From NCBI GenBank assembly GCA_964016875.1, contig OZ024723.1, positions 16,118,074-16,182,073 on the forward strand: a stretch of DNA of 64,000 nt. Direction: 5' to 3'. The notes under the pieces are model-generated. The model ran no database searches. It was not told the DNA's origin and saw nothing but the letters and a program-made list of their open reading frames with translations. Made by a program: the position numbers and the translations under genes. Within the stretch, counting starts at the first letter, position 1. Every line of letters starts with the position of its first letter. The DNA comes from Fallopia convolvulus (Eukaryota > Streptophyta > Magnoliopsida > Caryophyllales > Polygonaceae). Below, in pieces: positions 44,447 through 56,447 of the stretch.

Positions 44447-46889
44447 GGTTGAGGTTAGGAAGTCAAGCTAGTGACTCTAAACGAGCGCTTCTCGGGAGGC
44501 AACCCGAGCTAGTAACTTTCTTTTCGTAATTTTAGTTTGATTTTTCTTAGTTTAGCCTAGCTTTTCCCTAACCAATCTCTATCTAGTGTTTTGTGGATTT
44601 ATGGTGTCGTGCATTTTTCAAAGTTGTGTAGGATTTGAGGTGAAATATTTAAATGGAAATATGGGAAAGAAGTTGCAAGAGGATGGAGTAAGATTGGTAA
44701 CCCGAATACTCCCACATCGAGCCCAGGTAAGTCGGGCCCGACATAGGGACGTCGGTCCATGAAGTCGGTCCAACTTGATTCGACTAGTTGGAATGTCAAT
44801 TTTGCCCTTGACCTAATTTGTCCCTTTCCCCCATTAAAATATTATCCCCCACCTACCTATCATCTTCATATCAACTACCATTCCCAAAATACAACCCCTC
44901 TCCCTCAAAAACTCTCAAATAGACGAGAGGTGGAGGAGCTTAGGGAGGTGGAAGACCAAAGGTGGCGGGTCCAAGATAGCTACAACACGTGGATGAGCGG
45001 GAACTTCCCTTCCCGTGAGGACCAATGGACACGCCCGGAGCCTCAACTTCAACCACCACCACAAGACTTCTACCAAAAGCAAGTGTACGAGAGGGAGCGG
45101 CAAGCAAGGCTCCAAAGAGGACGTAGACGTGACAACCCCTTCGATTGATCCTATACATGCCATTGAAGAATAAGAAATTGTGAGCTTTTCATACTCTTCT
45201 CTCTTGCTTTTAAGTTTTGATTTCCTCGTTTGATGGGGACATCAAAATTTTAAGTATGGGGTGGGGGTAAGTGTGTTCATGATTTCACTCGTTTATGTTT
45301 GTTTGTTATTTTGAGGATATTTAGTTTGTGTTTCTAGTTTGTGTTTGGGATGTTTGCTTCTTGGTTTGTGGTTTGATGAAAAAAAAAACATGAATGATTA
45401 ATTTGGTCTTGAATGGATGAGTTTTTGGTTTTAGAGAAATTTTTGCAAAAAAATCCATAAAAATTGAAAAATTGTGTTGAAAACAACAAAAAGATTTTGT
45501 GTTTTGTAGGTTTTGGACTAGAAATTCCCATCTTAGATTGCCAAAATAAAAGCTAATGATGATGTGAGCATGTAAATTCCTTTGCATATTTTTGGATAGT
45601 TTAGCCTCTTAAATGATGTTGCTTTTGATGTGATCATGATATCTTGCTTGTTTTATTGAACATGTGAGTTCTAGGATGAGTTCTTATGCAACTAAGTATG
45701 AGTGACCCTTGTGAGATTGATTTTTGGCCATTTTAGGGATGCTTGTTCATATTTGCATATCCCTCATTTTTCTTGTGTGATTAGCTCATTCATGCTTAGT
45801 AAAACTTGCTATTGCGGTGTTTATCTATTTTCCAAGACCGTCATGAGAATTGTCCTAGCATGGTCACATTGATTTTGAACTTTAGTCTTCTAGTCACATA
45901 AATGTTCCATATCCTACCATGAAGATAATCCTTTGTTTGTAGCCCCGTTCTAGCCTAAGCCTTTATTTGAAACTCCTCAAAAATATTATTCCTAGCCTTA
46001 TATGACTTGACCCTTATGGGATTGGACTTTAGAAGAAAGGTTTGGATTGTATTTGAAGAGTTGATATTCTCTTGGGTTTAAGGGCAAAGAATGGTGTTAT
46101 GAATCATGTGGGTAGTGCATCTTTGTTGTACAAAAATGAAAAAAAGAAAGAAAAGGAAGAAAGAAAATGTTGGAAATGTAAAGTGGAATAAAGCAAAGAG
46201 CTTAAGTGAAGAAAAGGGTCCGACCGAGTTACAAGCAACATCGGGCCCGATGTCATAAGAAAGTCGGTCCAAATGTAGAAAGTGTTGAAAATCCAACAAA
46301 AAGCATAAGAGCAAAGATGAAGTGGAATGTTAAGTGAAATTTTGGGTTGAAAGGAAAATGTTAAGTCTTTTGGGTGGGTGTGAAAGTAATGGTGGAATTT
46401 GGTGAAGTTGGTGAGAGTTTAGGTTGTTCAATCCCCATTGTAAGCACCACAAGACCAAATAATTCCCACCTTGAGAAATACCAAAAGCCCCATTACAACC
46501 CGACCGAATGGAACCTCTTTGAGGACCTCCATTGAGCCAAGTTCGAAATTCTTTGTGTACTTTGCATTAGGCATCTCTAGGTGGAGGAATTGGTGATATT
46601 AGCTTCAATAGTAAAGTCCTTACTTGCATGATTTTTGAGCTTGAGTGTTCATTGCTAAACCCAAACACATGATGAGTGATACACATTCACATATCCCTAA
46701 AGTGAGGCTTAGTTGCATTGACTTTATTCCTTGGAACACTTAATCATGTGTGATGATGTAATCTTGCTTGAATATCGATCACTTGTGCTTAAAATGTGTT
46801 TTCATACGAGGCTTTACTTGAAGATTATGTTTCGGTCTTGCTCACATTGTTATTGCTTGAGGACAAGCAAGTTTAAGTATGGGGTATTT
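44447..46889 (+). other. Athila-type non-coding 3' region with a short charged ORF
   Basis: Contains GGGAGGCAACCCGAG at 44496-44510, an open frame at 44759-45148 (ending in a Glu/Arg/Gln-rich stretch with RERQARLQRGRRRD) and long T-rich DNA. It ends in the purine tract AAGTATGGGGTATTT before the 3' LTR. The ORF matches no family I know and sits where the env-like ORF3 would be; it may be a remnant. Copies of the TCGGGCCCGA / GTCGGTCC motif lie at 44732-44771 and 46241-46270. Confidence 0.6.
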
Positions 46890-48361
46890 TGATGTCTCTC
46901 TATTTGGTGGTGTTTTCATATGTGATTTCCTTTGTAAATATTTTTCTTTTTCCCCTTTTGTTGTGCGTTTTGTTCCTTTTTAGCTTAGTTCCCGTATTTC
47001 TATGAGATTCGGAGACTACACACATTTTATGTGTTTTGTAGGTAATTTGGCATGAATCAAGGATCGATTTGAAGGAGGGTCGAGACATGGAGCGAGGCCC
47101 GAGCAAAGGAGGAAAGAGAGGAGCAAGCCATGAAGAAGAACAAGAGGAAAGCCAACAAGAAGAAGGTGGAACGAGGTTCGGACCGAGTTGCAACCAACAT
47201 CGGGCCCGACTTGAAGTTTCAACCTCGGACCGACATGCACAGTAACTCGGGCCCGAGGTCCTCCGTGTCGATCCAAGTCGGTCACCGAACTACTTGGGCT
47301 CCAAGGCACGAATTTGTGAACTTCCACTTTTGCCCCTCATCTAATCTATAAAAGGCCCTCTTGTCTTCTAATTAAGGGGGTTCTCTACCACAAAAAGGGG
47401 GGTTCTCCCTCACATACACACAAAAGGGGGGGGGGGAAGGGTTCCCTCACACACACACAAAAAAGGGGTTCCAAGGGAACCAAGAGGATTCTTGGAGAGC
47501 AAGAAGGAAGGAGAGGAGAAGGAAGAGAGAGAGAATCGGCCAAGGGAGGAAGTCTTGATAGGTTATGTTGGTAGATTTTCTTTGATTTGCTTTGTTCTTG
47601 TGGATTTGAAAACCCTTGATTGGAATTTGTGGATTGCTTTGGACTTGAATGAAACTTTGCTTTGTTTTGAGATTGATTATGATGATTGCTTTCCCTTTTG
47701 ATTTGTTTGCTTTCTTTGTTTGCCACATGGAGTAGATCTCCTTGATCTTGGGTTATGGGGGAAAACCCTAGCTAGGTTTGGGCTAGAAACCCCAATTCCA
47801 TAGCCTTGAGTGTTTGATCTAAGGAACCCACTCTACATAGAGCTACAATTCCTTGCGAAAGTTGGGAATCAAGGCTTGAGATTGGCAAAGTAGCGAAAGT
47901 GAACATGTGTCAATCTCAAGACCTTGCTTCGAAGGGGATTTCCCCAATGATCGATGTGTAGAAGTGGTTGGAACGAGGGCGAAGGCACTCGATCCTAGTC
48001 CGATCATCACTCATTGCTTGAATTGGGGTGGATAAGCCTTAATCTACTAGAGAAGGAACCCAAAAGCCCAAGATCTACTTTTAATCTTTGAAGTTCGACA
48101 AACCCAGCTACCTCGGGCCCGACTTACCCTACGTCGGTCCCGACTTCCTCTTGTCGCCAACATCGGGCCCGACGTGACCTCTGTGTCGGTCCCGACTGTT
48201 CTCTTTGTTTTCCTTTGTTTTATGCTCTCCTTTCTAGCTTCCTAGTATCTAGGCACATCGATCGAGTAGACTTCCCGAGTGTTCGACACCCACCACGTGC
48301 TACAACGGGGTCGGGTTATAAATTGTATCTCTAGACCCTCGCACACCGAGAGAGGCGATCA
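46890..48361 (+). repeat. Athila-type 3' LTR
   Basis: 1472 bp, the same length as the 5' LTR. The differences I see are at about 46939 (T for G), 46960 (G for C) and 47019 (A for G). Followed by the duplicated GAGGG. Confidence 0.93.
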
Positions 48362-48366
48362 GAGGG

Positions 48367-49535
48367 AATGTATAGTACAAATCCATTCAACACATTGGAG
48401 GTATTCATTTGCAGGAATTCAAAAAACTTCAACACCAACAAACATGAGCAAATGGAATCCAGATTCATATACATCTCCCAAGTCCTAACCAACAAAAATG
48501 GTGATCAAGAGCATTTTCATTTGCAATCAAAATTGCATTTTCAATCAAGCAATCAAAATCAAAATCTAGATTCTTAATATTCTTTCATTTGCAATCAAAA
48601 TCCATCACATACCAACTCAACAAAGTAATACTATCACAATACAATCAAATTGCATTTTCAAGTTTCTTACCTATATGAAGAAAGTGGAGAAAAAGAAGGA
48701 GACACGAGAGAGTTGTGTCACCGATCTGGTCGAAGGTGTTACCGATGTGGTGGATGGTGTCGACGATCTGGTCGATGGTGTAGCCGGTGGAGTGGATGGT
48801 TGTCGTTGGTGATTGATCAAGAGCAAGAGAAAGGCAAGAAGAAGAGGCAAATCAAATGGCTCGAGAGTTCTGAGAACAATGGCGAGAGAGAGATAGAGAG
48901 GCAAGTTCTAATGAGCGAAACCCTAACAATGGCGTTCGAGAGAGAGAGAGAGAGATCGACAAATTGGATGAGGGGCAAGAATGAGGGGAAAGATCTCTGA
49001 AACCCTAACATATGGGATGTCTCTTTTTGGGTTGGGCTAGAAAAAGTGGATAGTCCAAGTGTATGGGCCGAATTGGATCTGGCCCTTTTAGTGAGCCCAA
49101 AATGTATTTGTGGCTGTTTTTGTGGGTAATTTAAACTTGAACTCTCATTAAATGCTCCTCGTACCAACCTCATCCAAATCCCAACTACCATTGTAATTTG
49201 ATACGTGAAATACCTTATTCTCATCACTTGTTTCCCAACCTTCTCTCAACCTTCTCTCACAACTTCTCTCACAAAAAAAAAAAAAAAAAAAACCAAATCT
49301 TGGATCATCAATCTTGGTAGTTTGAAGATAATACTCTATACATTTTGAAGGTAAGAATCTACTTCACTTTTTGGACGTGGAACATTGTGTGCATCTGATT
49401 TGGATCAGGTAAGTTAGTTGCAAAGAGGTTTTAAGGTTCCATGTTTTAGGTTTAGGTTTTTAGTATATATTTGTGGGTTTTGCTTATTTGTTGATGTTTA
49501 ATTAAGTTTGTTTGGACAAATTTGCAGAATTATTG
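48367..49535. other. CACTA inter-gene region between the Myb/SANT ORF and TNP2
   Basis: Probably the shared promoter region of the two divergent CACTA genes. It holds a short GAT(C/G)TGGT / GATGGTGT minisatellite (about 48723-48800), a GA run at 48939-48954, and an A run near 49269-49290. Open frames here are low complexity; I call none. Confidence 0.45.
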
Positions 49536-51440
49536 ATGGAGAATCGCGATTGGATGTATGATAGATGACTTCCTGGTGGTGGTGGTTTCAATAGTGAATT
49601 TGTTGATGATGTTGAGAGATTTCTTAAATTTGCAAAATCTCAAAAGCATTTCATGGATGGGGAGAAGATAAAATGTCCTTGTTTGAAATGTAGGAGTGGA
49701 AAATTTGATGATGTAGATAGTGTCCGCGTTCATCTGTTCAGAAAAGGCTTCGTTGACAGTTATTATTGGTGGACTACACATGGAGAGTCACCATTTACCA
49801 ATGCTTCCCCTTTGGAGGAGTTGTCTTCCACCTTAAATCCTAATGATATGAATCCCTTTGGGATTGGGATGCATTTGTTTGATAATTTGAATCTCACCCA
49901 AAGAATGGTGTTTGATGCAGCTGGTCCAAGTTTTGTTCCACCCCCGTGGTTTGACACAAGCACTTCTTATAATGAGCCGAGTAGTAGTCATTTAGAGGTG
50001 GGTGAAAACCATGACCTTGAAGAAGGAAGTTACTTGGAACAATCGACAACCACGATGTTTGGTCTTGGAAATGAGGACATGTCCTTTTATCTGAGCGATT
50101 TTTTTATGTATTGAGAGTAGCAGATTGATCATTATATGATGGTTCTCACATGTCACAGTTACTTTCTGTCAGATATTTTATGGAGTTGAAGACCAAATAC
50201 AACATGTCACAAGCTGGATATGGTGCACTACTTCAAAAAGTCAATGAGGTTGTGCCAAGGGAGAACAACTTCCCAAAACGTTTCTATGAGCAGAAGAAGA
50301 TGACTAGAGAGTTAGGATTGCCCCAACAAAAGATACACCTATGCCCCTAAGGTTGTATGTTGTTTTGGAAGGATGATGCTGATGCATTTTAGTGCAAATT
50401 TTGCCACAGTCTAACGTATCAATCTTGTTTGTCCCAAAAAGAAAAGCCAATACCTAATAAAGTGTTACGATATTTGCCATTGATCCCACGGTTGCAGTGA
50501 TTGTACGCTATGGAGGAAACGGCTTCAAAGATGCGTTGACATGCTTTGCACCAAGCAAATGAAGGATATATGAGTCACCCGTCTAATGCCGAGGCTTGGA
50601 AGCATTTTGATCAAACTTATCCGAAATTTACATCGGATATTTGTAATGTGAGATTATGCTTGTGTTCAGATGGATTCTCCCCCTTTGGTATGTTTCGCAA
50701 GACATACTTGACATGGCCGGTGATTGTCACCCCTTACAACCTACCCCCACATATGTGCATGAAGGCTCCTTATTTGTTCTTAAGCACTATTGTTCCAGGT
50801 CCATAAAACCCGAAGGAGTTAATAGATATTTGTATGCAACCGTTGATTGATGAGTTGTTACTGTTGTGGAAAATGGGTGTGCCAACATTTGATGTTTCTA
50901 CGGGGAAGCACTTTAGGATGCGTGCTGCACTTATGTGGACAGTGAATGACTTCCCAACATATGGGATATTATTTGGGTGGAGTACTGGTAGTATTTATTC
51001 TTGTCCTCATTGCATGGAGAATACAAAAGCCTTTTGATTACAACATGGACGAAAGGCTTTATGGTTTGATTGTCATAGGTGCAGATTGGAACTAGATCAC
51101 CCATTCAAGACCAACAGGAAGGCAGAAAGGAGGATGAACCTCCTATTTCGTATTTGTCTAGTGAAGAGGTGTGGGAACATGTTCACGATTTACCGACCAC
51201 CATGGAGAGTCCACTTCAATATCCTGATGGTTATGGTGAAACTCATAAGTTCATGAAGAAAAGTATTTTTTGAGTGCTTCCTTATTGGAAGCATAATTTG
51301 CTCTGCCACAACCCTGATGTCATGCATATTGAGAAAACTGTGTTTGAGAATGTGATTAACAATGTATTAGGGCTGTCAAGGGTATGACAAAGGACAACTT
51401 GAGCTCAAGGAAAGACCTACGCTTATATTGCCATCGCCCA
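49536..51440 (+). pseudogene. TNP2 transposase of the CACTA element, broken and truncated
   Basis: TNP2 cuts CACTA ends. The start MENRDWMYDR at 49536 is followed by a TGA (49566-49568), then the transposase-associated domain: FVDDVERFLKFA, IKCPCLKCRSGKF, VRVHLFRKGFVDSYYWWTTHGE. Next come LSVRYFMELKTKYNMSQAGYG, HPSNAEAWKHFDQTYP and the Transposase_21 core: VRLCLCSDGFSPFGMF, TWPVIVTPYNLPPHMCMK, YLFLSTIVPGP, QPLIDELLLLWKMGV, MWTVNDFPTYGILFGWSTG. It ends around HNPDVMHIEKTVFENVINNV and SSRKDLRLYCHRPE, where the copia element starts. In-frame stops near 50112, 50348, 50500, 50803, 51035 and 51271 and several frame changes show it is dead. Confidence 0.88.
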
Positions 51441-51443
51441 GAG

Positions 51444-52154
51444 TGTTAGTTTTAGAATATGTTGTTAGTTGAAGGTTAGATTCGGCTCTTGTAGACCCCG
51501 AAGGGTAGTCAAGACAGTTTGAGTAGACCCCGAAGGGTAATCTCGTGAGTAGACCCGAAGGTAATCTCGTTGGGTGTAGACCACAAGGGTAATCCCTGCC
51601 GAATAGTTAGTTTATGTTAGAACAAAAGTAAACTTTAAGCATAAACAAAACGTGACTTGATAAAGGCAACGAGTCATTGGATGAGCTCCAGTTTTCCTTC
51701 AACGTTTATTGCCCCTATTAATGCCAAGGGTTCAACCACAATAACGTTGTGAGATAAAACATTCCTATACAATGAACATGTGGCAAGCATGTATCATCAT
51801 TGAATATATACGCACCTCGTTCTTCAATAAGTGTTTGTAATTTGATTTGGAAAACCTCAAAATACAATCTTACGATTTTTCACACACTTCTCGAACTCTT
51901 CATGAGAGGCGCCCACCCCTATTTATAGGCCAAGAGGGGTGGTGGTTATAGAAAGAGAAAAAGGTAGTTAATTTGTTGAGAAAATTAAGGAGGAAAACAA
52001 GGGAGTTTGTTGCAACCAACTTTTGTAACTTCCCTTAACAACTTTTTGAATTTCAAATCCATCCTTATCCAAAACTCAAAATACAATGCCCAAAATGGCC
52101 CAATAGTCGTGCGGCCCAACACCCATGGTAGAGCTAGCTTCGAGCTAGCCATCA
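51444..52154 (-). repeat. copia 3' LTR (left copy)
   Basis: 711 bp, TGTTAGTTTTAG..GCTAGCCATCA on the + strand. At 51490-51595 it carries four tandem-like units of about 25-30 bp of the form GTAGACC(CC)GAAGGGTAATC. A purine tract (TATTTAGGGAG, - strand) adjoins it at 52155. Confidence 0.88.
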
Positions 52155-53366
52155 CTCCCTAAATATAAAATGTGTATAACATTTATATAAATCTTAGTGA
52201 AGGTACCGCGAAGCCAAAAGGTCAACGCTTGAGCTCAAACCGAGCTAAAACCCAAAAACAGCTCATAACTTGAGCTAACTTGTTCTAGGTGTTCCAAGCT
52301 TTGGCTAGATCTCAATTATTTCCACAAAGTATTAGAGATTCATTTCTCACTATAGGAATCATAACATAACCAATCAAAGTACCAAAATTAGCTATACATG
52401 CAAAACAAGGCAAAACAATGCCCACGATGCGCCTATTGTTTGGCCGCATAGGCGCTTGCTTGCTTCCGGTGCCACGGCGCATTAGCGCCGATGCAACGCA
52501 CCTTGCGCGCATCTTCAAGCGACACCCCCATCACTCGACACATGCGAGGTTCCTATGCCCTCGCCCCTTGGCACATGCCTCTGCCAAGACCCGCGTTGGA
52601 TTTACCGAGCAAGGGCGCACCCATTGGCGCCGTTGCCTCTAGTCCAACGCTGAGTGTTAATGCCTAGCCTCCTATGCTTCCTCTTTTCTCTTTCAACCCT
52701 TAGAAATAATTTAGGACCGATCACTAGGCCGTGCCTCCCGCGCACCCTATGCCTAAGCGATATCCTTAGTAATTCTCACACTTAAACATTCATAACTCAC
52801 CAAATGGATTGATGACTTTTCACAAATCACCAACATTCCTCCCCCATTTGTGCAACGTCATAAACATGAAATTATTTTAACAAACTCTATGTATAGAAAT
52901 AAATGTCCTTGGACTTCAATTTATAACTTGTAACAATTACAATCATGCACTAAGGAATCGTGGTGTTCTAAGAATTGAACCACATTAACTTGTCTAAGTA
53001 CACGTCGTAAGAATTACACATGAGTTTCTTAGCGTATATAGGCTATACTTGACGCTTTTGAAGAAGGCTCTTTTGTCCCATATCTTTTTCACATATGCTT
53101 ATAGACGAGTCATCCTTGAACTCTCTTGGAAGAAGCCTCACACTTCCACATATGCTTAGTTGAGTTTTCTAACTTGCATCTACAATTGCAATTTCCAAAA
53201 ACTCATTAATGAAAACTTGTTTCAAAACTTCTTTACATGCAAGCTAGAGCAAATACCTTGATGGGAATTTTGTATGCTCTCCAACTCTATGTCTTTGGCT
53301 TACCACATTGAATTCAGCCCTACACCTTTCGTAAGGGGGAATTGGGCGTCCAAATCATAGGGTCTC
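52155..53366 (-). other. copia 3' non-coding region
   Basis: About 1.2 kb between the end of RNase H and the 3' LTR. The part at 52415-52640 is unusually GC-rich with repeated GGCGC/GCGCC strings. An open frame there (52418-52642, +) runs against the element and has no domain; I do not call it. Confidence 0.5.
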
Positions 53367-56300
53367 TTAGGATTTTAACCCCCTCCCTCGCGATGCCTTA
53401 GACACCAAATCTTTTGACAAACTCTTGGTTAAGTGATCGACAAGGTTATTGTGTGTTCTCACAAAGACAACCGAGATGACTCCATGTGTGATCAATTCTC
53501 TAATGGAACGATGCCTCACACCTAGATGTCTTGACTTCCCATTATACACTTGGCTATAGGCCTTTGCCAACGTGCTTTGACTATCACAAAAGATAGCAAT
53601 ATGGGATATCGGTTTTGGCCACAAGGGTATCTCACTCATGAGATTCCTAAGTTATTCCGCCTCCTTGCCAGCCCCGGCAAGAGCAACAAACTCCGACTCC
53701 ATAGTCGATGTTGTTATGCAAGATTGCTTCTTGGATGCCCAAGATATTGCGCCACCACCCAATAGGAATACCCAACCACTTGTCGATGAGTGATCTTCCA
53801 TATTGGTGATCCAACTTGCATCGGTATAACCTTCCAAAGTAGAAGGAGTACCCATGTATACAATACCATAAGTCATTGTTCCTTTTAAATATCTAAGCAC
53901 TCTTCTTAGAGCGTTCCAATGACTTACACTTGGTCGACTAGTATAACGACTCAATTTGCCCACGGCATATGCTATATCGAGGCGTGTACTCATCATTGCA
54001 TACATCAAGCACCCTATCACTTGCGAATACTCAAGTTGAGAAATTGGTTCTCCTAGGTTAGGAAGGAGTTTCTCACTAGGATCCATAGGTGTGCTAACCG
54101 GCATGGCTTTATCACATTCAAAACGTTTCACCACTTTATCGATGTAATGGGATTGTGTTAGGGTCAAGCCCTTGCCATCCCTTTTTATCTTAATTCCTAA
54201 GATCACATCGGCCTCTCCAAGATCCTTCATGGAGAACTTAGTAGACAAGAATTCTTTTGTCTTGTCAACTATCATTTGGTTTGTACCAAATATAAGCATG
54301 TCATCAACATATAGACATATTATAACTCCTTGACCGGAATTATCAAACTTACTATATACACACTTATCCGCTTGATTTATCTTGAAACCATAGGCCAAGA
54401 TTACTTCATCAAATTTTTGATGCCATTGTTTTGGCGCTTGCTTAAGTCCATAAAGAGATTTGATCAAACGACATACCTTATGTTCTTGTCCTTTTACTAC
54501 GAATCCTTCGGGTTGCTTCATGTAAATCTCTTCATCCAAGTCTCCATGGAGGAACGCCGTCTTCACGTCCATTTTATGGATGACAAGACCATGAATGCTC
54601 GCTAAGGAAATCAAGAGTCTTATCGTGGTGATTCTCGCCATGGGGGCATAGGTATCAAAATAATCGACACCTTCTCTTTGTCTAAAGCCTCGGATAACCA
54701 ATCGAGCCTTAAACTTGTCAATGGACCCATCGGCCTTCATCTTCTTCTTGAAGATCCATTTACACCCTAAAGGCTTGCAACCGGGTGGAAGGTCCGACAA
54801 CTCCCAAGTGCTGTTGCCAACAATGGAGTCCATCTCATCTTGGATTGCTTCTTTCCAAAATGAAACATCTTGAGAAGTCATCGCCTCAGTAAAAGTCTTA
54901 GGATCCTCATCCATATGAAAATATGAAATACTTTGACCCTCAATTTCTCTAGATCCTTCTACCAAGAACATTTCAAAAATTGGCTCATGGGACGATGGTC
55001 CCATCACAAGTGCCTTATGCACTCGTTGCCGCTTAGGCGTTCTAGACCCCGGCGTCGACGCTTCAGCGTCGCAAGTACCAAGCGATGCTACAACCGCATC
55101 CTCAGCATCACTAGTCACGCCGGCATCCTCGTCCTCGATCCCCACATCCATGTGCTTGGGTGATCTTGATCCCTCAATCGGGTTCGATCCCTCGAGCATA
55201 GGCGCCACACTAGCGTCGTCATCGCTCGGCGTCAAGGGCGCGCCTTGCGACGCCCCTAGAGATGTCCCTTGCGACGCACCTTGTGGCGCAGCGGCACGAG
55301 ACATGGACCGAGTTATTCTCGGTCCAAGCACCAATCTCGGTTCCTCCTCGATATTCATTGGATCCGATGATGGATCGATTTCATCTTGATCAATTTCCCT
55401 AGGCCTTGGACTAGATGAGAATCTAGTCTCGTCGAAATTGGCATCACGCGATTCTATCACGGTATTAACCGAAATTGCATGATTAGGCTCTATCACAAAG
55501 AACCTATAGGCCTTAGAATTATGAGCATATCCAATGAATATACACTCAACACCTCTATCTCCCAATGTCTTACGCTTAGGGTCCGTTAGTCTAACAACCG
55601 CACGACAACCCCATATACGAAGATAATGAAGACTAGGTTTCCTTTTAAACCACAACTCGTAAGGTGATTTGCAATTTCTTCTTGCTAGGCACTCTATTCA
55701 AGATATAATTTTCCGTAAGCATCGCTTCACCCGAAAACGAGTTCTTTAACCCGGAGTAGGATAACATGGAATTTACCATATCCTTAAGCACACAGTTCTT
55801 TCGTTCCGCCACCCCATTCTGTTGTCGGGTATATGGAGCCGTTGTCTCATCTATTATACCACAAGACTCAAAGTACTCCTTGTCCATATATTCACCACCA
55901 CGATCGGTTCCTAGTCTTTTGATCTTATATCCGGTTTGCAATTCAACTTCGGTTTTATATGCCTTAAACCTATCTAGTGCCTCACTTTTAGACTGAACTA
56001 AATAAATATAGCAATACCTTGAATAATCATCAATAAACGTTATGTAATAACGCTTTTGACTCAACGATGGCGTTGCATGCAAATCCCCTAAGTCCGAGTG
56101 GACTAGCCCTAGGACTCCTTCCTCTCTCTCAATTTTTTTGAAAGGAAGCCTTGTTATTTTGGTTAAGAAGCAAGTTTTACACTTTTCACTTGTAGGTTCA
56201 AAGCTAGGAATAACTTGATCCTTTGCCATATCCACCATGCGTTTCATGTGGACATGCCCTAACCTCGCTTGCCATAGATCATAAACCAAATCCTTTGACA

Positions 56301-56430
56301 CCACCATGTAATCATGCATAATCTTATAATTATTGATTACATTAAGTAGGAACATATTGTTTTTATAGTGGCCGAAGCCTACAAATATTCCAGCCTTACT
56401 TATAACAAGACGATCGGCTTCGAAAACCAA
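53367..56430 (-). pseudogene. copia pol: integrase, reverse transcriptase, RNase H
   Basis: From 56430 leftward: GAG-pre-integrase (LWQARLGHVHMKRM, CKTCFLTK); integrase core with D-D-E (VHSDLGDLHATP; GTDRGGEYM; PYTRQQNGVAERKN); and a frameshift near 55665 that separates NRVPSKK from LHYLRIWGCRAVVRL. RT then runs to about 54150 (TWELSDLPPGCKPLGCKWIF, KMDVKTAFLHGDLDEEIYM, LYGLKQAPKQWHQKF, LYVDDMLIFG), followed by RNase H (YTDASWITNMEDHSSTSGW, TTSTMESEFVALAGAGKEAE). One TAA follows (53652) where Trp is usual, then LRNLMSEIPLW and DHLTKSLSKDLV to 53367. A Ser/Gly/Ala-rich linker (about 55370-55000) separates integrase and RT. The YVDD core is intact; only a few lesions break this pol. Confidence 0.9.
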
Positions 56431-56447
56431 CCAATATCCTAACTTAT

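Larger units (their letters stand above)
39858..48361 (+). mobile_element. Athila-type Ty3/gypsy element, young and pol-less (non-autonomous)
   Basis: Two 1472-bp LTRs, TG..CA ends, identical 5-bp flanks GAGGG (39853-39857 and 48362-48366), a tRNA-Asp type primer site, one gag-protease ORF, and a 2.4-kb non-coding 3' part. RT, RNase H and integrase are absent: after the protease the sequence goes to the GGGAGGCAACCCGAG motif typical of the region after pol in Athila. I count three LTR differences (about 99.8% identity), meaning insertion probably within the last 0.1-0.2 million years by common rates. Movement must have relied on enzymes from elsewhere. Confidence 0.93.
37000..51443 (+). mobile_element. 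CACTA (En/Spm) DNA transposon, split and truncated
   Basis: The left end is CACTACTAGAAAACGCGC at 37000, preceded by CAA as the likely 3-bp target. Next come subterminal repeats, a Myb/SANT-like ORF (-), and TNP2 transposase (+). An LTR retrotransposon fills 39858-48361. The TNP2 frame stops at about 51440 where a copia LTR begins. No matching CTAGTAGTG right end was found, so the right third is missing or lies elsewhere. Without the insert about 5.9 kb remains. Confidence 0.85.

Noticed and set aside
52418..52642. GC-rich + strand ORF of 74 aa
   Set aside because: Lies in the 3' non-coding part of the - strand copia element, no domain, composition driven by GGCGC strings.
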